Source of the DNA: Alphaproteobacteria bacterium HGW-Alphaproteobacteria-1
GTDB taxonomy: Bacteria; Pseudomonadota; Alphaproteobacteria; Rhodobacterales; Rhodobacteraceae
Direction of reading: 5' to 3'
Assembly: GCA_002842985.1 (NCBI GenBank)
Contig: PHEQ01000001.1
Span: 229,976-293,975 of the forward strand
DNA length: 64,000 nucleotides
Below, one piece after another: positions 56,208 through 64,000 of this stretch (the first letter of the stretch is position 1; every line of letters begins with the position of its first letter). The notes beneath the pieces are model-generated. The model was given only the letters and a program-made list of their open reading frames with translations, was not told where the DNA came from and searched no databases. A program made the position numbers and the translations under genes.

Positions 56208-57206
56208 ATGTTGAAAACGCGCGCGACGCACCTGCTCGGCGTTCTTGCCACGACCACGCTGCTTGCCGGCGCTGCCGGTGCGGCAGAGTTCGAGTTCCGG
56301 CTTGCCTGGCTGACGGCCGACAGCCCGACGGACCCCTATGCCCTGACGGCCCACGCCTTCAAGGAAGAGATCGAGGCAGCACTTCCCGGCCGGGTCGAGG
56401 TGACGCTGTTTCCCAACCGCCAGCTGGGCGACGACAAGGAAATCCTTGAGGGGCTTCAGTTCGGCACCATCGACCTTGGCATCATCACCAATGCCGTGGT
56501 GGCGAACATCGCGCCGACCTACCAGCTTCTGGACCTTCCGTTCCTGTTCGGCAGCGCGGAGCAAGCGCACGCGGTGCTCGATGGCGAAATCGGCGCGCAG
56601 CTCGCGGCGAACCTGCGCAATGACGGCATCGTTTCGCTCGGCGCGGCCGAGGGCGGCTTTCGCAACATGATCAACAACACGCGCCCCGTGCGCACGCCCG
56701 AGGACGTGGAGGGCGTCAAGTACCGGACCATGCAGAACCCGGTCTTCATCGAGATGTTCTCCTCTCTGGGCGGCAGCCCGATCCCGATGGCCTGGGGTGA
56801 GGTTTTCACGGCCATGCAGCAGGGCACGGTTGACGGGCTGGAGATCCCGACTTCGGTGGTCGAGGCGAACAATTTCGACGAGGTCACGAAATATCTAAGC
56901 TTCACCCGGCACACCTATTCCGCCATCCACCTGCTTATGGCCGAGCGCACCTTCGACAGGCTGCCCGAGGATGTTCAGCAGGCTGTCCTCGACGCCGGCG
57001 AAGCCGCCATCGCGCGCCAGCGCGTGGCCATCGCAGCCGTCGAGGAGGATGTCGTGAATGCCCTGACCGGGGCCGGAATGGAGATCAACGAGATCGAGGA
57101 CGTCGCCGACTTCCGGGAGCGCGTCGCGCCCGTCTACCAGCGGTTCGAAACCTCGATCGGGGCCGATCTGATGAGTGCCGCGCTCGCCGCCGTCTCGGCG
57201 GACTGA
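56208..57206 (+). CDS. TRAP transporter substrate-binding subunit (DctP)
   Basis: The 332-residue periplasmic receptor has a signal peptide (about residues 1-25) and the DctP fold. Visible are FPNRQLGDDKEILEGLQFGTIDLG, RPVRTPEDVEGVKYRTM carrying the conserved arginine that binds the carboxylate of the ligand, and AWGEVFTAMQQGTVDGLE. The ATG at 56208 is preceded by GGGAGGAG. With the small and large permease genes it forms a complete TRAP importer driven by the sodium or proton gradient. Likely substrates are carboxylates; the divergent CE4 enzyme suggests an amide-type compound. Confidence 0.95.
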   Translation: MLKTRATHLLGVLATTTLLAGAAGAAEFEFRLAWLTADSPTDPYALTAHAFKEEIEAALPGRVEVTLFPNRQLGDDKEILEGLQFGTIDLGIITNAVVANIAPTYQLLDLPFLFGSAEQAHAVLDGEIGAQLAANLRNDGIVSLGAAEGGFRNMINNTRPVRTPEDVEGVKYRTMQNPVFIEMFSSLGGSPIPMAWGEVFTAMQQGTVDGLEIPTSVVEANNFDEVTKYLSFTRHTYSAIHLLMAERTFDRLPEDVQQAVLDAGEAAIARQRVAIAAVEEDVVNALTGAGMEINEIEDVADFRERVAPVYQRFETSIGADLMSAALAAVSAD

Positions 57207-57220
57207 TCGGCGGACCCGTG

Positions 57221-57736
57221 ATGCTCCTGTCGAGGATCGCGGCGGCAATCGAGGCCACAAGCCGCCTTGTCTCGCGGCTTGTGGCCAACCTGTGCGTGGC
57301 GCTGGTCTATGTCATGCTGGGCCTTCTGGCGGCTCAAGTGCTGATGCGCTATTTCCTCGGCGCCCCGCCAAGCTGGACCGAAGAACTTGCCATCATCCTG
57401 TTTGCCTGGCTCGTGCTTCTCTATGCCTCGGTGGGCTTGCGCGAGGGGTTTCACGTCGCCATCCAGTTCATCCCGGCGGACTGGATCAGGCTTAACCGTC
57501 TGGCCGACCGGCTTGTCGCGCTGCTCGCCATGGGCTTCGGAGCGGTGGCCGTGAGCGCCGGCCTCGCCTATGTGGGGCGGACGTCCGGCCAGAAGACCGC
57601 AGCCCTTCAGATGCCGATCGAGACCCTGTATCTCGCTGTTCCCGTCTGTGGCGGGCTCTTCATCCTGCACGCTCTCGCCTTGCTGATCGCGCCGGGCCAC
57701 CGGGCGGCCGCTTCGGAGGCAAGCGCAGCGCCATGA
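57221..57736 (+). CDS. TRAP transporter small permease subunit (DctQ)
   Basis: A 171-residue protein with four hydrophobic helices and the family's WTEELAIILFAWLVLLYASVGLREG stretch. It lies 14 bp after the receptor gene and overlaps the large subunit by 4 bp. The start is the ATG at 57221, next to a GTG at 57218. Confidence 0.9.
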   Translation: MLLSRIAAAIEATSRLVSRLVANLCVALVYVMLGLLAAQVLMRYFLGAPPSWTEELAIILFAWLVLLYASVGLREGFHVAIQFIPADWIRLNRLADRLVALLAMGFGAVAVSAGLAYVGRTSGQKTAALQMPIETLYLAVPVCGGLFILHALALLIAPGHRAAASEASAAP

Positions 57737-59013
57737 ACACGACCATCCTTGTCCTCACGCTGGGATTGCCGCTGCTGTTGCTCCTACGCGTGCCGCTTGC
57801 GCTTGCCATCGGGCTGGCGACAATCGCGGCGCTCTGGACGGCCGACATCGACATGATGATCTTCGCGCAGCGGATGATTTCGGGAACGCAGTCCTTCAGC
57901 CTGCTGGCGATCCCCTTCTTCATCCTCGCGGGCGACCTGATGACGGCGGGCGGCATCTCGCGCCGACTGGTCGGGTTCGCCGACGTGCTGGTGCGGCACC
58001 GCACCGGCGGGCTGGGCATGGTGGCAGTGCTGGCTGCGGCCTTCTTTGCGGCACTGTCGGGTTCTGCCCCCGCCACGACCGCCGCCATCGGCACCATCAT
58101 GATCCCCGAAATGGAGCGGCGCGGCTATTCGCGGGCCTTTGCCACTGCACTGGCCGTGGCGGGGGGCATCATCGGCCCGATGCTGCCGCCGTCGATTCCG
58201 ATGGTTGTCTGGGGCGTGATGTCGGAAACCTCGATCAGCCAGTTGTTCCTGGCCGGGATCATCCCCGGCCTGCTCTTGGCACTGGGTCTCATGGGGATCT
58301 GCTGGCTTCACGCGCGCCGCAATGGCATCGCGCCGCAACCCAAGGCAACCCGCGCCGAGATCTGGCAAGCCTTCAATGCCGCCAAATGGGCGTTGTGCGG
58401 CCCTATCGTGGTGCTTGGTGGTATCTACGGCGGCTTCGTGACTCCGACCGAGGCCGCGATCGTCGCCACGGTCTTTGCCCTCGTGCTGGGCTTCGGTGTC
58501 TACCGCGAACTGAATCTCACCACCATCGTGCCCGTCACCCGCGCGTCCCTCAAGACGATGACCATCGTGATGTTCATCATCGCTCTGGCGAACGGATTCG
58601 GCTGGGTCATCGCCTTCGAGCGGATCCCGGGGCAGTTGACGCAGGCAATGTCGCCGCTTGCCGAAACGCCGGTTCTCTATGTCCTGATGCTCAACGCGGT
58701 GCTGCTGGCCATCGGATGCGTCATGGACAATCTGGCGGCCATGATCATCCTCGCGTCCTTTCTGGTGCCGATCGGGCAGCAGCTTGGCATGGATCCGGTG
58801 CAGTTCGGTGCGATGGTCGCGATCAACTTCACCATCGGCATGGCAACGCCACCCTTCGGCTACACGATCTTCGTGGGCGCGGCGATCAGCGGATTGCGCA
58901 TCGGTCAGATCGCGCGCCCGCTGATGCCGATGCTGGGCGTGATGATCGGGGTTCTGCTGCTGGTGGCCTTTGTTCCACAGGTCACTCTGGCTGTCGTGGG
59001 CTGGTTACGATGA
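57733..59013 (+). CDS. TRAP transporter large permease subunit (DctM)
   Basis: The 426-residue protein has about twelve hydrophobic segments. It carries the DctM core SLLAIPFFILAGDLMTAGGISRRL, the SGSAPATTAAIGTIMIPEM loop and FTIGMATPPFGYTIFVG near the end. It overlaps the small subunit by 4 bp (ATGA). Together they move the ligand across the inner membrane. Confidence 0.95.
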   Translation: MNTTILVLTLGLPLLLLLRVPLALAIGLATIAALWTADIDMMIFAQRMISGTQSFSLLAIPFFILAGDLMTAGGISRRLVGFADVLVRHRTGGLGMVAVLAAAFFAALSGSAPATTAAIGTIMIPEMERRGYSRAFATALAVAGGIIGPMLPPSIPMVVWGVMSETSISQLFLAGIIPGLLLALGLMGICWLHARRNGIAPQPKATRAEIWQAFNAAKWALCGPIVVLGGIYGGFVTPTEAAIVATVFALVLGFGVYRELNLTTIVPVTRASLKTMTIVMFIIALANGFGWVIAFERIPGQLTQAMSPLAETPVLYVLMLNAVLLAIGCVMDNLAAMIILASFLVPIGQQLGMDPVQFGAMVAINFTIGMATPPFGYTIFVGAAISGLRIGQIARPLMPMLGVMIGVLLLVAFVPQVTLAVVGWLR

Positions 59014-59023
59014 AGGTCGCGTG

Positions 59024-59938
59024 ATGGTGAACCTGCGCAACTTCGACCTGAACCTTCTCGTGATCTTCCGCGCGATCATGACCCGCGGCTCCATCGCCGG
59101 GGCCGCCGAGGAGGTTGGCTTGTCGCCCTCCGCGGTCAGCCATGCGCTGGCACGGCTGCGGGTCATGCTGAACGACGAACTTTTCTTCCGCACCGCCGAT
59201 GGCGTGAGCCCAACCGACCGCGCGCTGGAATTGAACTCGGACATCGAGAGCGGCCTGGGCTTCATCTCGACGGCCATTTCGCGCCAGCACCGCTTTGTAC
59301 CCGCCGAGGCCGAGCGCGTTTTCACGATGCAGGTCGCGGACTATGTCTCGGGCTTTCTGCTGCCGCGCCTGGCCCAGCGCCTGCAGACCGAGGCGCCGCG
59401 CGTGTCCATCGAGATCCTGCCGTTTTCCGTTTCGTCGGAAAGCGTCTGGGATCGCGTGGACATGCAGGTGCGGCTGACGCCCGGCCGCCTGAAGCCCGAG
59501 GTCGTGCGCAGCCGTCGTCTGCTTGCGGACGAGATCGTGGTGCTGATGCGCCCCCAGCATCCTTGCGTGAACGAGCCGATGACAGCCGAACTCTACGCGA
59601 CCCTGCCGCATGTGAAGCTGTCCCAGTCCGCTACCGGAACCACGGTGATCGACGACGTCCTAGCCGCGCGCGGCCTGAAGCGTCACATGGCGATGACGGT
59701 TGCCAACTGGTTCGAAATCCCCGACATCGTCGCCAAAACCGACCTGATCGCGATCGCGCCCCGGCGCCTGCTGTCGCTCGACACGCGCGTCGCAGGTCTG
59801 AAGGTTGCGCCCCTGCCGCTTCAGGAGGTCGTCTTTTCATTCGACCTGTGCTGGGATCTGCGCACGGAAAGGGAGCCGGGGCAGAAGTGGCTGCGCAAGC
59901 TCGTCTCTGAAATCTTCGAAGAAACCGAGGAAACCTGA
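59024..59938 (+). CDS. LysR-type transcriptional regulator
   Basis: The 304-residue protein has an N-terminal winged helix-turn-helix (NLRNFDLNLLVIFRAIMTRGSIAGAAEEVGLSPSAVSHALARLR) and a periplasmic-binding-like effector domain. It follows the TRAP genes by 10 bp on the same strand, so it is probably a local regulator of the importer and the divergent CE4 gene. The spacer at 55954-56207 would hold its operator, and an AT-rich stretch with CATCATG-like repeats lies at about 56060-56110. Confidence 0.93.
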   Translation: MVNLRNFDLNLLVIFRAIMTRGSIAGAAEEVGLSPSAVSHALARLRVMLNDELFFRTADGVSPTDRALELNSDIESGLGFISTAISRQHRFVPAEAERVFTMQVADYVSGFLLPRLAQRLQTEAPRVSIEILPFSVSSESVWDRVDMQVRLTPGRLKPEVVRSRRLLADEIVVLMRPQHPCVNEPMTAELYATLPHVKLSQSATGTTVIDDVLAARGLKRHMAMTVANWFEIPDIVAKTDLIAIAPRRLLSLDTRVAGLKVAPLPLQEVVFSFDLCWDLRTEREPGQKWLRKLVSEIFEETEET

Positions 59939-60002
59939 ACAAATCACCCTCCGGCAAACCCGGGCGGTTCATTTCCGAAGGCCAGCAGGTCAAGGATGGG
60001 AA

Positions 60003-60333
60003 TGGTGCGGACGGCGGGGCTCGAACCCGCACGATCATACGATCGAGAGATTTTCTTACCCGCTACGGTTTTCACCGCCGGCGCAGACGCGCCGTTCGTG
60101 GTCTGGACTATCCCTTCACCATAACCGGCTGCCCGGCCTTAGGTGCTGCCCGTCTAGTCTCTACACCTTCCGTCCGAGTTCACGTCTCGAACGGCTTGGC
60201 TCGGGATCGGCATGGGCCATGGTCACGGCCGTTAGCTTTCCCCGAATTTGAGCAGTTCTACACCCGGCGTTTCCGCCGGGGCACTCAAATCATGGCTTAA
60301 GTCTCTTGTGTCTACCGATTCCACCACGTCCGC
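60003..60333 (-). tRNA. tRNA-Leu(UAA) interrupted by a group I intron
   Basis: Both halves of a leucine tRNA are present. The 5' exon (60333-60299, 35 nt) begins GCGGACG and ends AGAGACTT. The 3' exon (60054-60003, 52 nt) begins AAAATCTCT and includes the T-arm (GCGGG-TTCGAGC-CCCGC), CGTCCGC, discriminator A and an encoded CCA. Joined, the exons give a standard 87-nt class II tRNA with anticodon loop CTTAAAA and anticodon UAA. The split is after U34, the same place as in cyanobacterial tRNA-Leu(UAA). Standard tRNA searches would probably miss it. Confidence 0.93.
60055..60298 (-). ncRNA. group I self-splicing intron (244 nt) in tRNA-Leu
   Basis: The intron between the tRNA halves carries group I features. 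The exon end ACUU can pair with intron GAGU to make P1 with the required U-G at the 5' splice site. A P2-like hairpin CCCGGCG-GAAA-CGCCGGG follows. Core segments GTGTAGAGACTAGACGG and GGGATAGTCCAGACC match the conserved R and S elements (P7 region). The intron ends in G (60055, omega-G). There is no homing-endonuclease ORF. It is similar in size to small IC3-type tRNA introns. Confidence 0.88.
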
Positions 60334-60419
60334 ATTTGTCGGGTCACGATATCACATACAAAGACGCCAAATGCTACCGCCGTTCTTCGACATGTCTCCT
60401 GTGGCAGTGGCAACGGTGC

Positions 60420-60899
60420 TCAGATCACATCGCCAAGCGCGTTTTCCTTCACCGCCTGCATCGCCACGTAGGTGGAGGTGTTGGACACATGCGGCAAGGT
60501 CGAGATCTGTTCCGCCAGCACGCGGCGGTAATCGGCCATGTTCTGTGTGCGCACCTTGAGCAGATAGTCGAAATTCCCGGCGATAAGATGTGCTTGCTCG
60601 ATCTCGGGAATCTTTGCCACAGCCGCGTTGAAGGCGGCAAGAGCTGCCTCGCGCGTGTCATGAAGCCGCACCTCGACAAAGCTCACATGATCGAGCCCCA
60701 GCCGGATCGGATCAAAGAGCGCGCGATAGCCGGTGATCACGCCCGCGCGCTCCAGCCGACGCAAACGCGCCTGCGCGGGCGATTTCGACAGGCCGATCTC
60801 GCGCGCCAGATCCGTCACGCTGATCCGCCCGTCCGTCGCCAGAACCCGAAGAATCGCCCGGTCGAACCGGTCGAGATCGGAATACTCACTTTGGCTCAC
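60420..60899 (-). CDS. putR: Lrp/AsnC-type regulator, probable PutR
   Basis: A 159-residue regulator with an N-terminal HTH (LDRFDRAILRVLATDGRISVTDLAREIGLSKSPAQARLRRLERAGVI) and a C-terminal ligand-sensing RAM domain (HLIAGNFDYLLKVRTQNM). The GTG at 60899 was preferred because AGGGGA lies six bases upstream; the frame extends to 60938. It is divergent from putA, the standard position of the proline-responsive activator PutR. Confidence 0.9.
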   Translation of the reverse strand: MSQSEYSDLDRFDRAILRVLATDGRISVTDLAREIGLSKSPAQARLRRLERAGVITGYRALFDPIRLGLDHVSFVEVRLHDTREAALAAFNAAVAKIPEIEQAHLIAGNFDYLLKVRTQNMADYRRVLAEQISTLPHVSNTSTYVAMQAVKENALGDVI

Positions 60900-61001
60900 T
60901 TTTATCCCCTGAACGATACAATCGCCTGTCAATTGCACATCAATCGGGAAATGTCACTATCAAACCAATGCTATCATGTGCAGGACACATTGGGGGTTTT
61001 C
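60900..61001. promoter_or_regulatory. putR/putA divergent promoter with candidate operator
   Basis: This 102-bp spacer must carry both promoters. It contains a 15-bp palindrome, ATGTG-CAGGA-CACAT (60976-60990), 11 bp before the putA start. A second short dyad, ATTG-CACAT-CAAT, lies at 60932-60944. Lrp-family proteins favour 15-bp imperfect palindromes, so these are candidate PutR sites. Confidence 0.45.
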
Positions 61002-64000
61002 ATGCCATACGATACCGATATCCGCCGCGCCATCGACCTTGCGACCTATGACGGTGAGCGCGAGGTGCTGACGCGCCTCAAGAACCTCGCCGCGCTGAGC
61101 GAAGAGGACCGCGCCCGCATCATCGCGCGCGGCGCCGATCTGGTGCGTGCCATCCGGGGACAATCGAGCCCCGGCCTGATGGAGGTGTTTCTGGCCGAAT
61201 ACGGCCTCTCGACCGACGAGGGCATCGCGCTGATGTGTCTGGCGGAGGCGCTCTTGCGGGTGCCCGATGCCGACACGATCGACGCGCTGATCGAGGACAA
61301 GATCGCGCCCTCGGACTGGGGCAAGCATATGGGTCATTCCACCTCGCCGCTGGTCAATGCCTCGACCTGGGCCTTGATGCTCACCGGCCGTGTCCTCAAG
61401 GATGAGGCGCCCGGCCCCGTGGGCCATCTGCGTGCCGCGATCAAGCGGCTGGGCGAGCCGGTGATCCGCACCGCCGTGGGCCGCGCGATGAAGGAAATGG
61501 GCCGCCAATTCGTGCTGGGCGAGACCATCGAGGCCGCGATGGAGCGTGCGGCGGGCATGGAGAAGAAGGGCTATACCTATTCCTACGACATGCTGGGAGA
61601 GGCCGCGCGCACCGATGGCGATGCCACGCGCTATCACCTGAGCTACAGCCGCGCCATCAGCGCAATTGCCAATGCCTGCACCCACAAGGACATCCGCAGC
61701 AATCCCGGCATTTCGGTGAAACTTTCGGCGCTGCATCCGCGCTACGAGGTGGCGCAGCGCGACGCGGTGATGAGCGTGCTGGTGCCGCGCCTGCGCAGCC
61801 TCGCGCTTCTGGCGAAATCCGCGAAGATGGGCCTCAACATCGACGCCGAAGAGGCCGACCGCCTGTCGCTCTCGCTTGACGTGATCGAAACCGTGCTCTC
61901 GGAGCCCGCGCTGGCGGGCTGGGACGGGTTCGGCGTGGTGGTGCAGGCTTACGGTCAGCGCGCCAGCCACGTGATCGACTTTCTCAACGACCTCGCGACG
62001 CGGCTCGACCGCCGCATCATGGTGCGGCTGGTCAAGGGGGCTTATTGGGACACCGAGATCAAGCGCGCGCAGGTCGCAGGCGTGGACGGCTTTCCGGTCT
62101 TTACCTCCAAGGCCGCCACGGATGTGAGCTATATCGCCAATGCGCGCAAGTTGCTTGGCATGACCGACCGCATCTATCCGCAATTCGCCACCCACAACGC
62201 CCATACCGCCGCCGCGATCCTCGACATGGCCGAGGACAAGCGCGCTTTCGAGTTCCAGCGCCTGCACGGCATGGGCGAGGCGCTGCATGACATCGTGCTC
62301 AAATCCGAGGGCACGCGCTGCCGCATCTATGCGCCCGTCGGCGCGCATCGTGACCTCCTGGCCTATCTGGTGCGGCGTCTCTTGGAAAACGGGGCCAACT
62401 CCAGCTTCGTCAACCAGATTGTCGATGAGAGTGTGGCCCCCGAGACCGTCGCCCGCGACCCGTTCGAGGCGGTGAACGATCCCGCGCCGCACCTGCCCAC
62501 CGGGCCGGAGCTGTTCCTGCCCGAGCGGCCCAATTCGCGCGGCTTCGATCTGCGCCATCAGCCGACGCTCGACGCCATCGAGGCCGCGCGCGCGCCTTTT
62601 GCCTCACACAAATGGGAGGCCGCGCCGTTGCTGGCGGGCAAGGCGCAGCCCGAGGCACCCGAGCGTGTCGAGAACCCCGCCGATCCCGCCGACAGCCCCG
62701 GCACCGTGGCTTGGGCCACGGAGGCGGATATCGAGACCGCGCTTGCGGCAGCCAGGCCGTGGGAGGCCACGGCAGCCGAGCGCGCGAAAATCCTCAACAA
62801 GGTGGCCGACCTCTATGAGGAAAACCACGGCGAGATCTTTGCCATCCTGCACCGCGAGGCCGGGAAATCCATCCCCGACGCGGTGGCCGAATTGCGCGAG
62901 GCGGTGGATTTCCTGCGCTACTACGCCGCGAACGCGCCCGAAGCGCAGCCCGTGGGCACCTTCACCTGCATCAGCCCCTGGAACTTCCCGCTGGCGATCT
63001 TCACCGGACAGATCGCCGCCGCCCTTGCCGCAGGCAACGCGGTGCTGTCCAAACCCGCCGAGCAAACCCCGCTTATCGCGCATCTGGCCGTCAGCCTCAT
63101 GCACCGCGCCGGCGTGCCCGCCACGGCTTGCCAACTCCTGCCCGGTGCGGGTCAGGTCGGTGCGGCGCTCACCTCTGACGCGCGCGTCGGCGGCGTGGCC
63201 TTCACCGGCTCGACCGACACGGCGCTCAAGATCCGCGCCGCCATGGTCAAACACCTCGCCCCCGGCGCGCCGCTCATCGCCGAAACCGGCGGCATGAACG
63301 CGATGATCGTGGATTCGACCGCGCTTCCGGAACAGGCAGTGCAGGCAATCGTCGAATCCGCGTTCCAGTCTGCAGGTCAACGCTGTTCGGCGCTGCGCTG
63401 TCTCTATGTGCAGGAGGATATCGCGCCGCATTTCACCGAGATGCTGACCGGTGCGATGGACGCGCTCACTGTGGGCAATCCCTGGCACCTGAGCACCGAT
63501 TGCGGCCCGGTGATCGACGAAGAGGCCCGCGCAGGCATCGCCGAACATATCCAGGCGGCCCGCGCCGAGGGGCGGTTGATCCACGAACTCAAGACGCCGA
63601 ACGCCGGCACCTATATCGCGCCCACGCTGATCAAGGTCGGCGGCATCGGCGATATCGAGCGCGAGATCTTCGGCCCCGTCCTGCATCTCGCCACCTTCAA
63701 GTCGCGCGATCTCGACCGGGTGATCGGCGCGATAAACGCCACCGGATACGGCCTGACCTTCGGTCTCATGACGCGGATCGACGACCGTGTGCAGCACGTG
63801 ACCGAGGCGGTCCATGCGGGCAATATCTATGTCAATCGCAATCAGATCGGGGCCATCGTGGGCTCCCAGCCCTTTGGCGGCGAGGGCATGTCGGGCACCG
63901 GCCCCAAGGCGGGCGGGCCGCATTACCTGACGCGCTTCACCGCGCAGCCCGCGCCGGTGCAGGGCCAGAAATGGGAGGCCGCGATGCCTGTGCGCGACGC
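61002..64000 (+). CDS. putA: bifunctional proline dehydrogenase / glutamate-semialdehyde dehydrogenase PutA (runs off the window)
   Basis: PutA oxidises proline to glutamate in two coupled steps. About 999 residues are visible. The FAD proline dehydrogenase barrel includes GEPVIRTAVGRAMKEMGRQFVLG, NIDAEEADRLSLSLDV, VRLVKGAYWDTEIKRAQV and FATHNAHT. The aldehyde dehydrogenase domain has the NAD loop GTFTCISPWNFPLAIFTGQ, the catalytic cysteine C795 in SAGQRCSALRC and the general base E761 in IAETGGMNAM. There is no N-terminal ribbon-helix-helix domain, so DNA binding is left to the separate PutR. The stop codon lies beyond the window. Confidence 0.97.
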   Translation, partial: MPYDTDIRRAIDLATYDGEREVLTRLKNLAALSEEDRARIIARGADLVRAIRGQSSPGLMEVFLAEYGLSTDEGIALMCLAEALLRVPDADTIDALIEDKIAPSDWGKHMGHSTSPLVNASTWALMLTGRVLKDEAPGPVGHLRAAIKRLGEPVIRTAVGRAMKEMGRQFVLGETIEAAMERAAGMEKKGYTYSYDMLGEAARTDGDATRYHLSYSRAISAIANACTHKDIRSNPGISVKLSALHPRYEVAQRDAVMSVLVPRLRSLALLAKSAKMGLNIDAEEADRLSLSLDVIETVLSEPALAGWDGFGVVVQAYGQRASHVIDFLNDLATRLDRRIMVRLVKGAYWDTEIKRAQVAGVDGFPVFTSKAATDVSYIANARKLLGMTDRIYPQFATHNAHTAAAILDMAEDKRAFEFQRLHGMGEALHDIVLKSEGTRCRIYAPVGAHRDLLAYLVRRLLENGANSSFVNQIVDESVAPETVARDPFEAVNDPAPHLPTGPELFLPERPNSRGFDLRHQPTLDAIEAARAPFASHKWEAAPLLAGKAQPEAPERVENPADPADSPGTVAWATEADIETALAAARPWEATAAERAKILNKVADLYEENHGEIFAILHREAGKSIPDAVAELREAVDFLRYYAANAPEAQPVGTFTCISPWNFPLAIFTGQIAAALAAGNAVLSKPAEQTPLIAHLAVSLMHRAGVPATACQLLPGAGQVGAALTSDARVGGVAFTGSTDTALKIRAAMVKHLAPGAPLIAETGGMNAMIVDSTALPEQAVQAIVESAFQSAGQRCSALRCLYVQEDIAPHFTEMLTGAMDALTVGNPWHLSTDCGPVIDEEARAGIAEHIQAARAEGRLIHELKTPNAGTYIAPTLIKVGGIGDIEREIFGPVLHLATFKSRDLDRVIGAINATGYGLTFGLMTRIDDRVQHVTEAVHAGNIYVNRNQIGAIVGSQPFGGEGMSGTGPKAGGPHYLTRFTAQPAPVQGQKWEAAMPVRD

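Noticed and set aside
53435..60333. Genomic island flanked by an att repeat of the tRNA-Leu 3' end
   Set aside because: No copy of the tRNA-Leu 3' sequence was found near 53.4-54 kb and no integrase is present, so integration at the tRNA is not supported here.

Overview
The window is GC-rich and densely coded, with long operons joined by ATGA overlaps. Gene content points to an alphaproteobacterium of the Rhodobacterales (Roseobacter/Rhodobacter group): a methylsuccinyl-CoA dehydrogenase-like gene of the ethylmalonyl-CoA pathway, a nifS-sufB-sufC-sufD-sufS operon, separate putR and putA, a DUF4167 protein, a bactofilin/M23 pair, TRAP transport genes and heme A synthase. The genus cannot be fixed from the sequence alone.

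Layout. 1-1.9 kb: a partial acyl-CoA dehydrogenase (probably mcd), a TauE/SafE permease, tRNA-Ser(GGA) and tRNA-Arg(CCG). 1.9-9.5 kb: a minus-strand Suf iron-sulfur assembly operon that also carries two Yip1-like membrane proteins and a methyltransferase-like protein. 9.5-21 kb: dihydrolipoyl dehydrogenase, a DUF924 protein, an MFS transporter, queA with a large AsmA-like protein, a Bcp peroxiredoxin with a ferritin-like protein, and an M23 peptidase overlapping a bactofilin. 21-32.4 kb: an accessory-looking metabolic region. An outer-membrane barrel and a Tat-type amidohydrolase read leftward. A nitrilase-family hydrolase, an Orn/Lys/Arg decarboxylase-family PLP enzyme, an ATP-grasp ligase, a C45 Ntn-hydrolase, a peptide-type periplasmic binding protein and a zinc alcohol dehydrogenase read rightward. 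The central enzymes form a tight operon and are the best candidate here for an undescribed pathway (amine formation, ATP-driven amide ligation, then amide transfer or hydrolysis).

32.4-53.4 kb is mostly housekeeping: ndk, an ABC-F ATPase, marC, a retropepsin-like protease, an RDD protein, bpt, a DsbD alpha-domain protein, yqgE, an M32 carboxypeptidase, ctaA, a TrmJ-like methyltransferase, DUF4167, prmC/prfA, zapA with a repeat-rich coiled-coil partner, tkt, an MFS transporter and metG.

53.4-60.3 kb is a scar and accessory zone. It holds a frameshifted hsdS remnant, an intact FitAB-type toxin-antitoxin pair, an hsdM start fragment translationally coupled to the toxin, an IS3 orfA relic, and a polysaccharide deacetylase/TRAP transporter/LysR cluster. 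It ends at a tRNA-Leu(UAA) gene whose anticodon is split by a 244-nt group I intron. The window closes with the divergent putR and putA pair; putA runs off the right edge.

All calls rest on reading translations, motifs and gene context; no database search was run.
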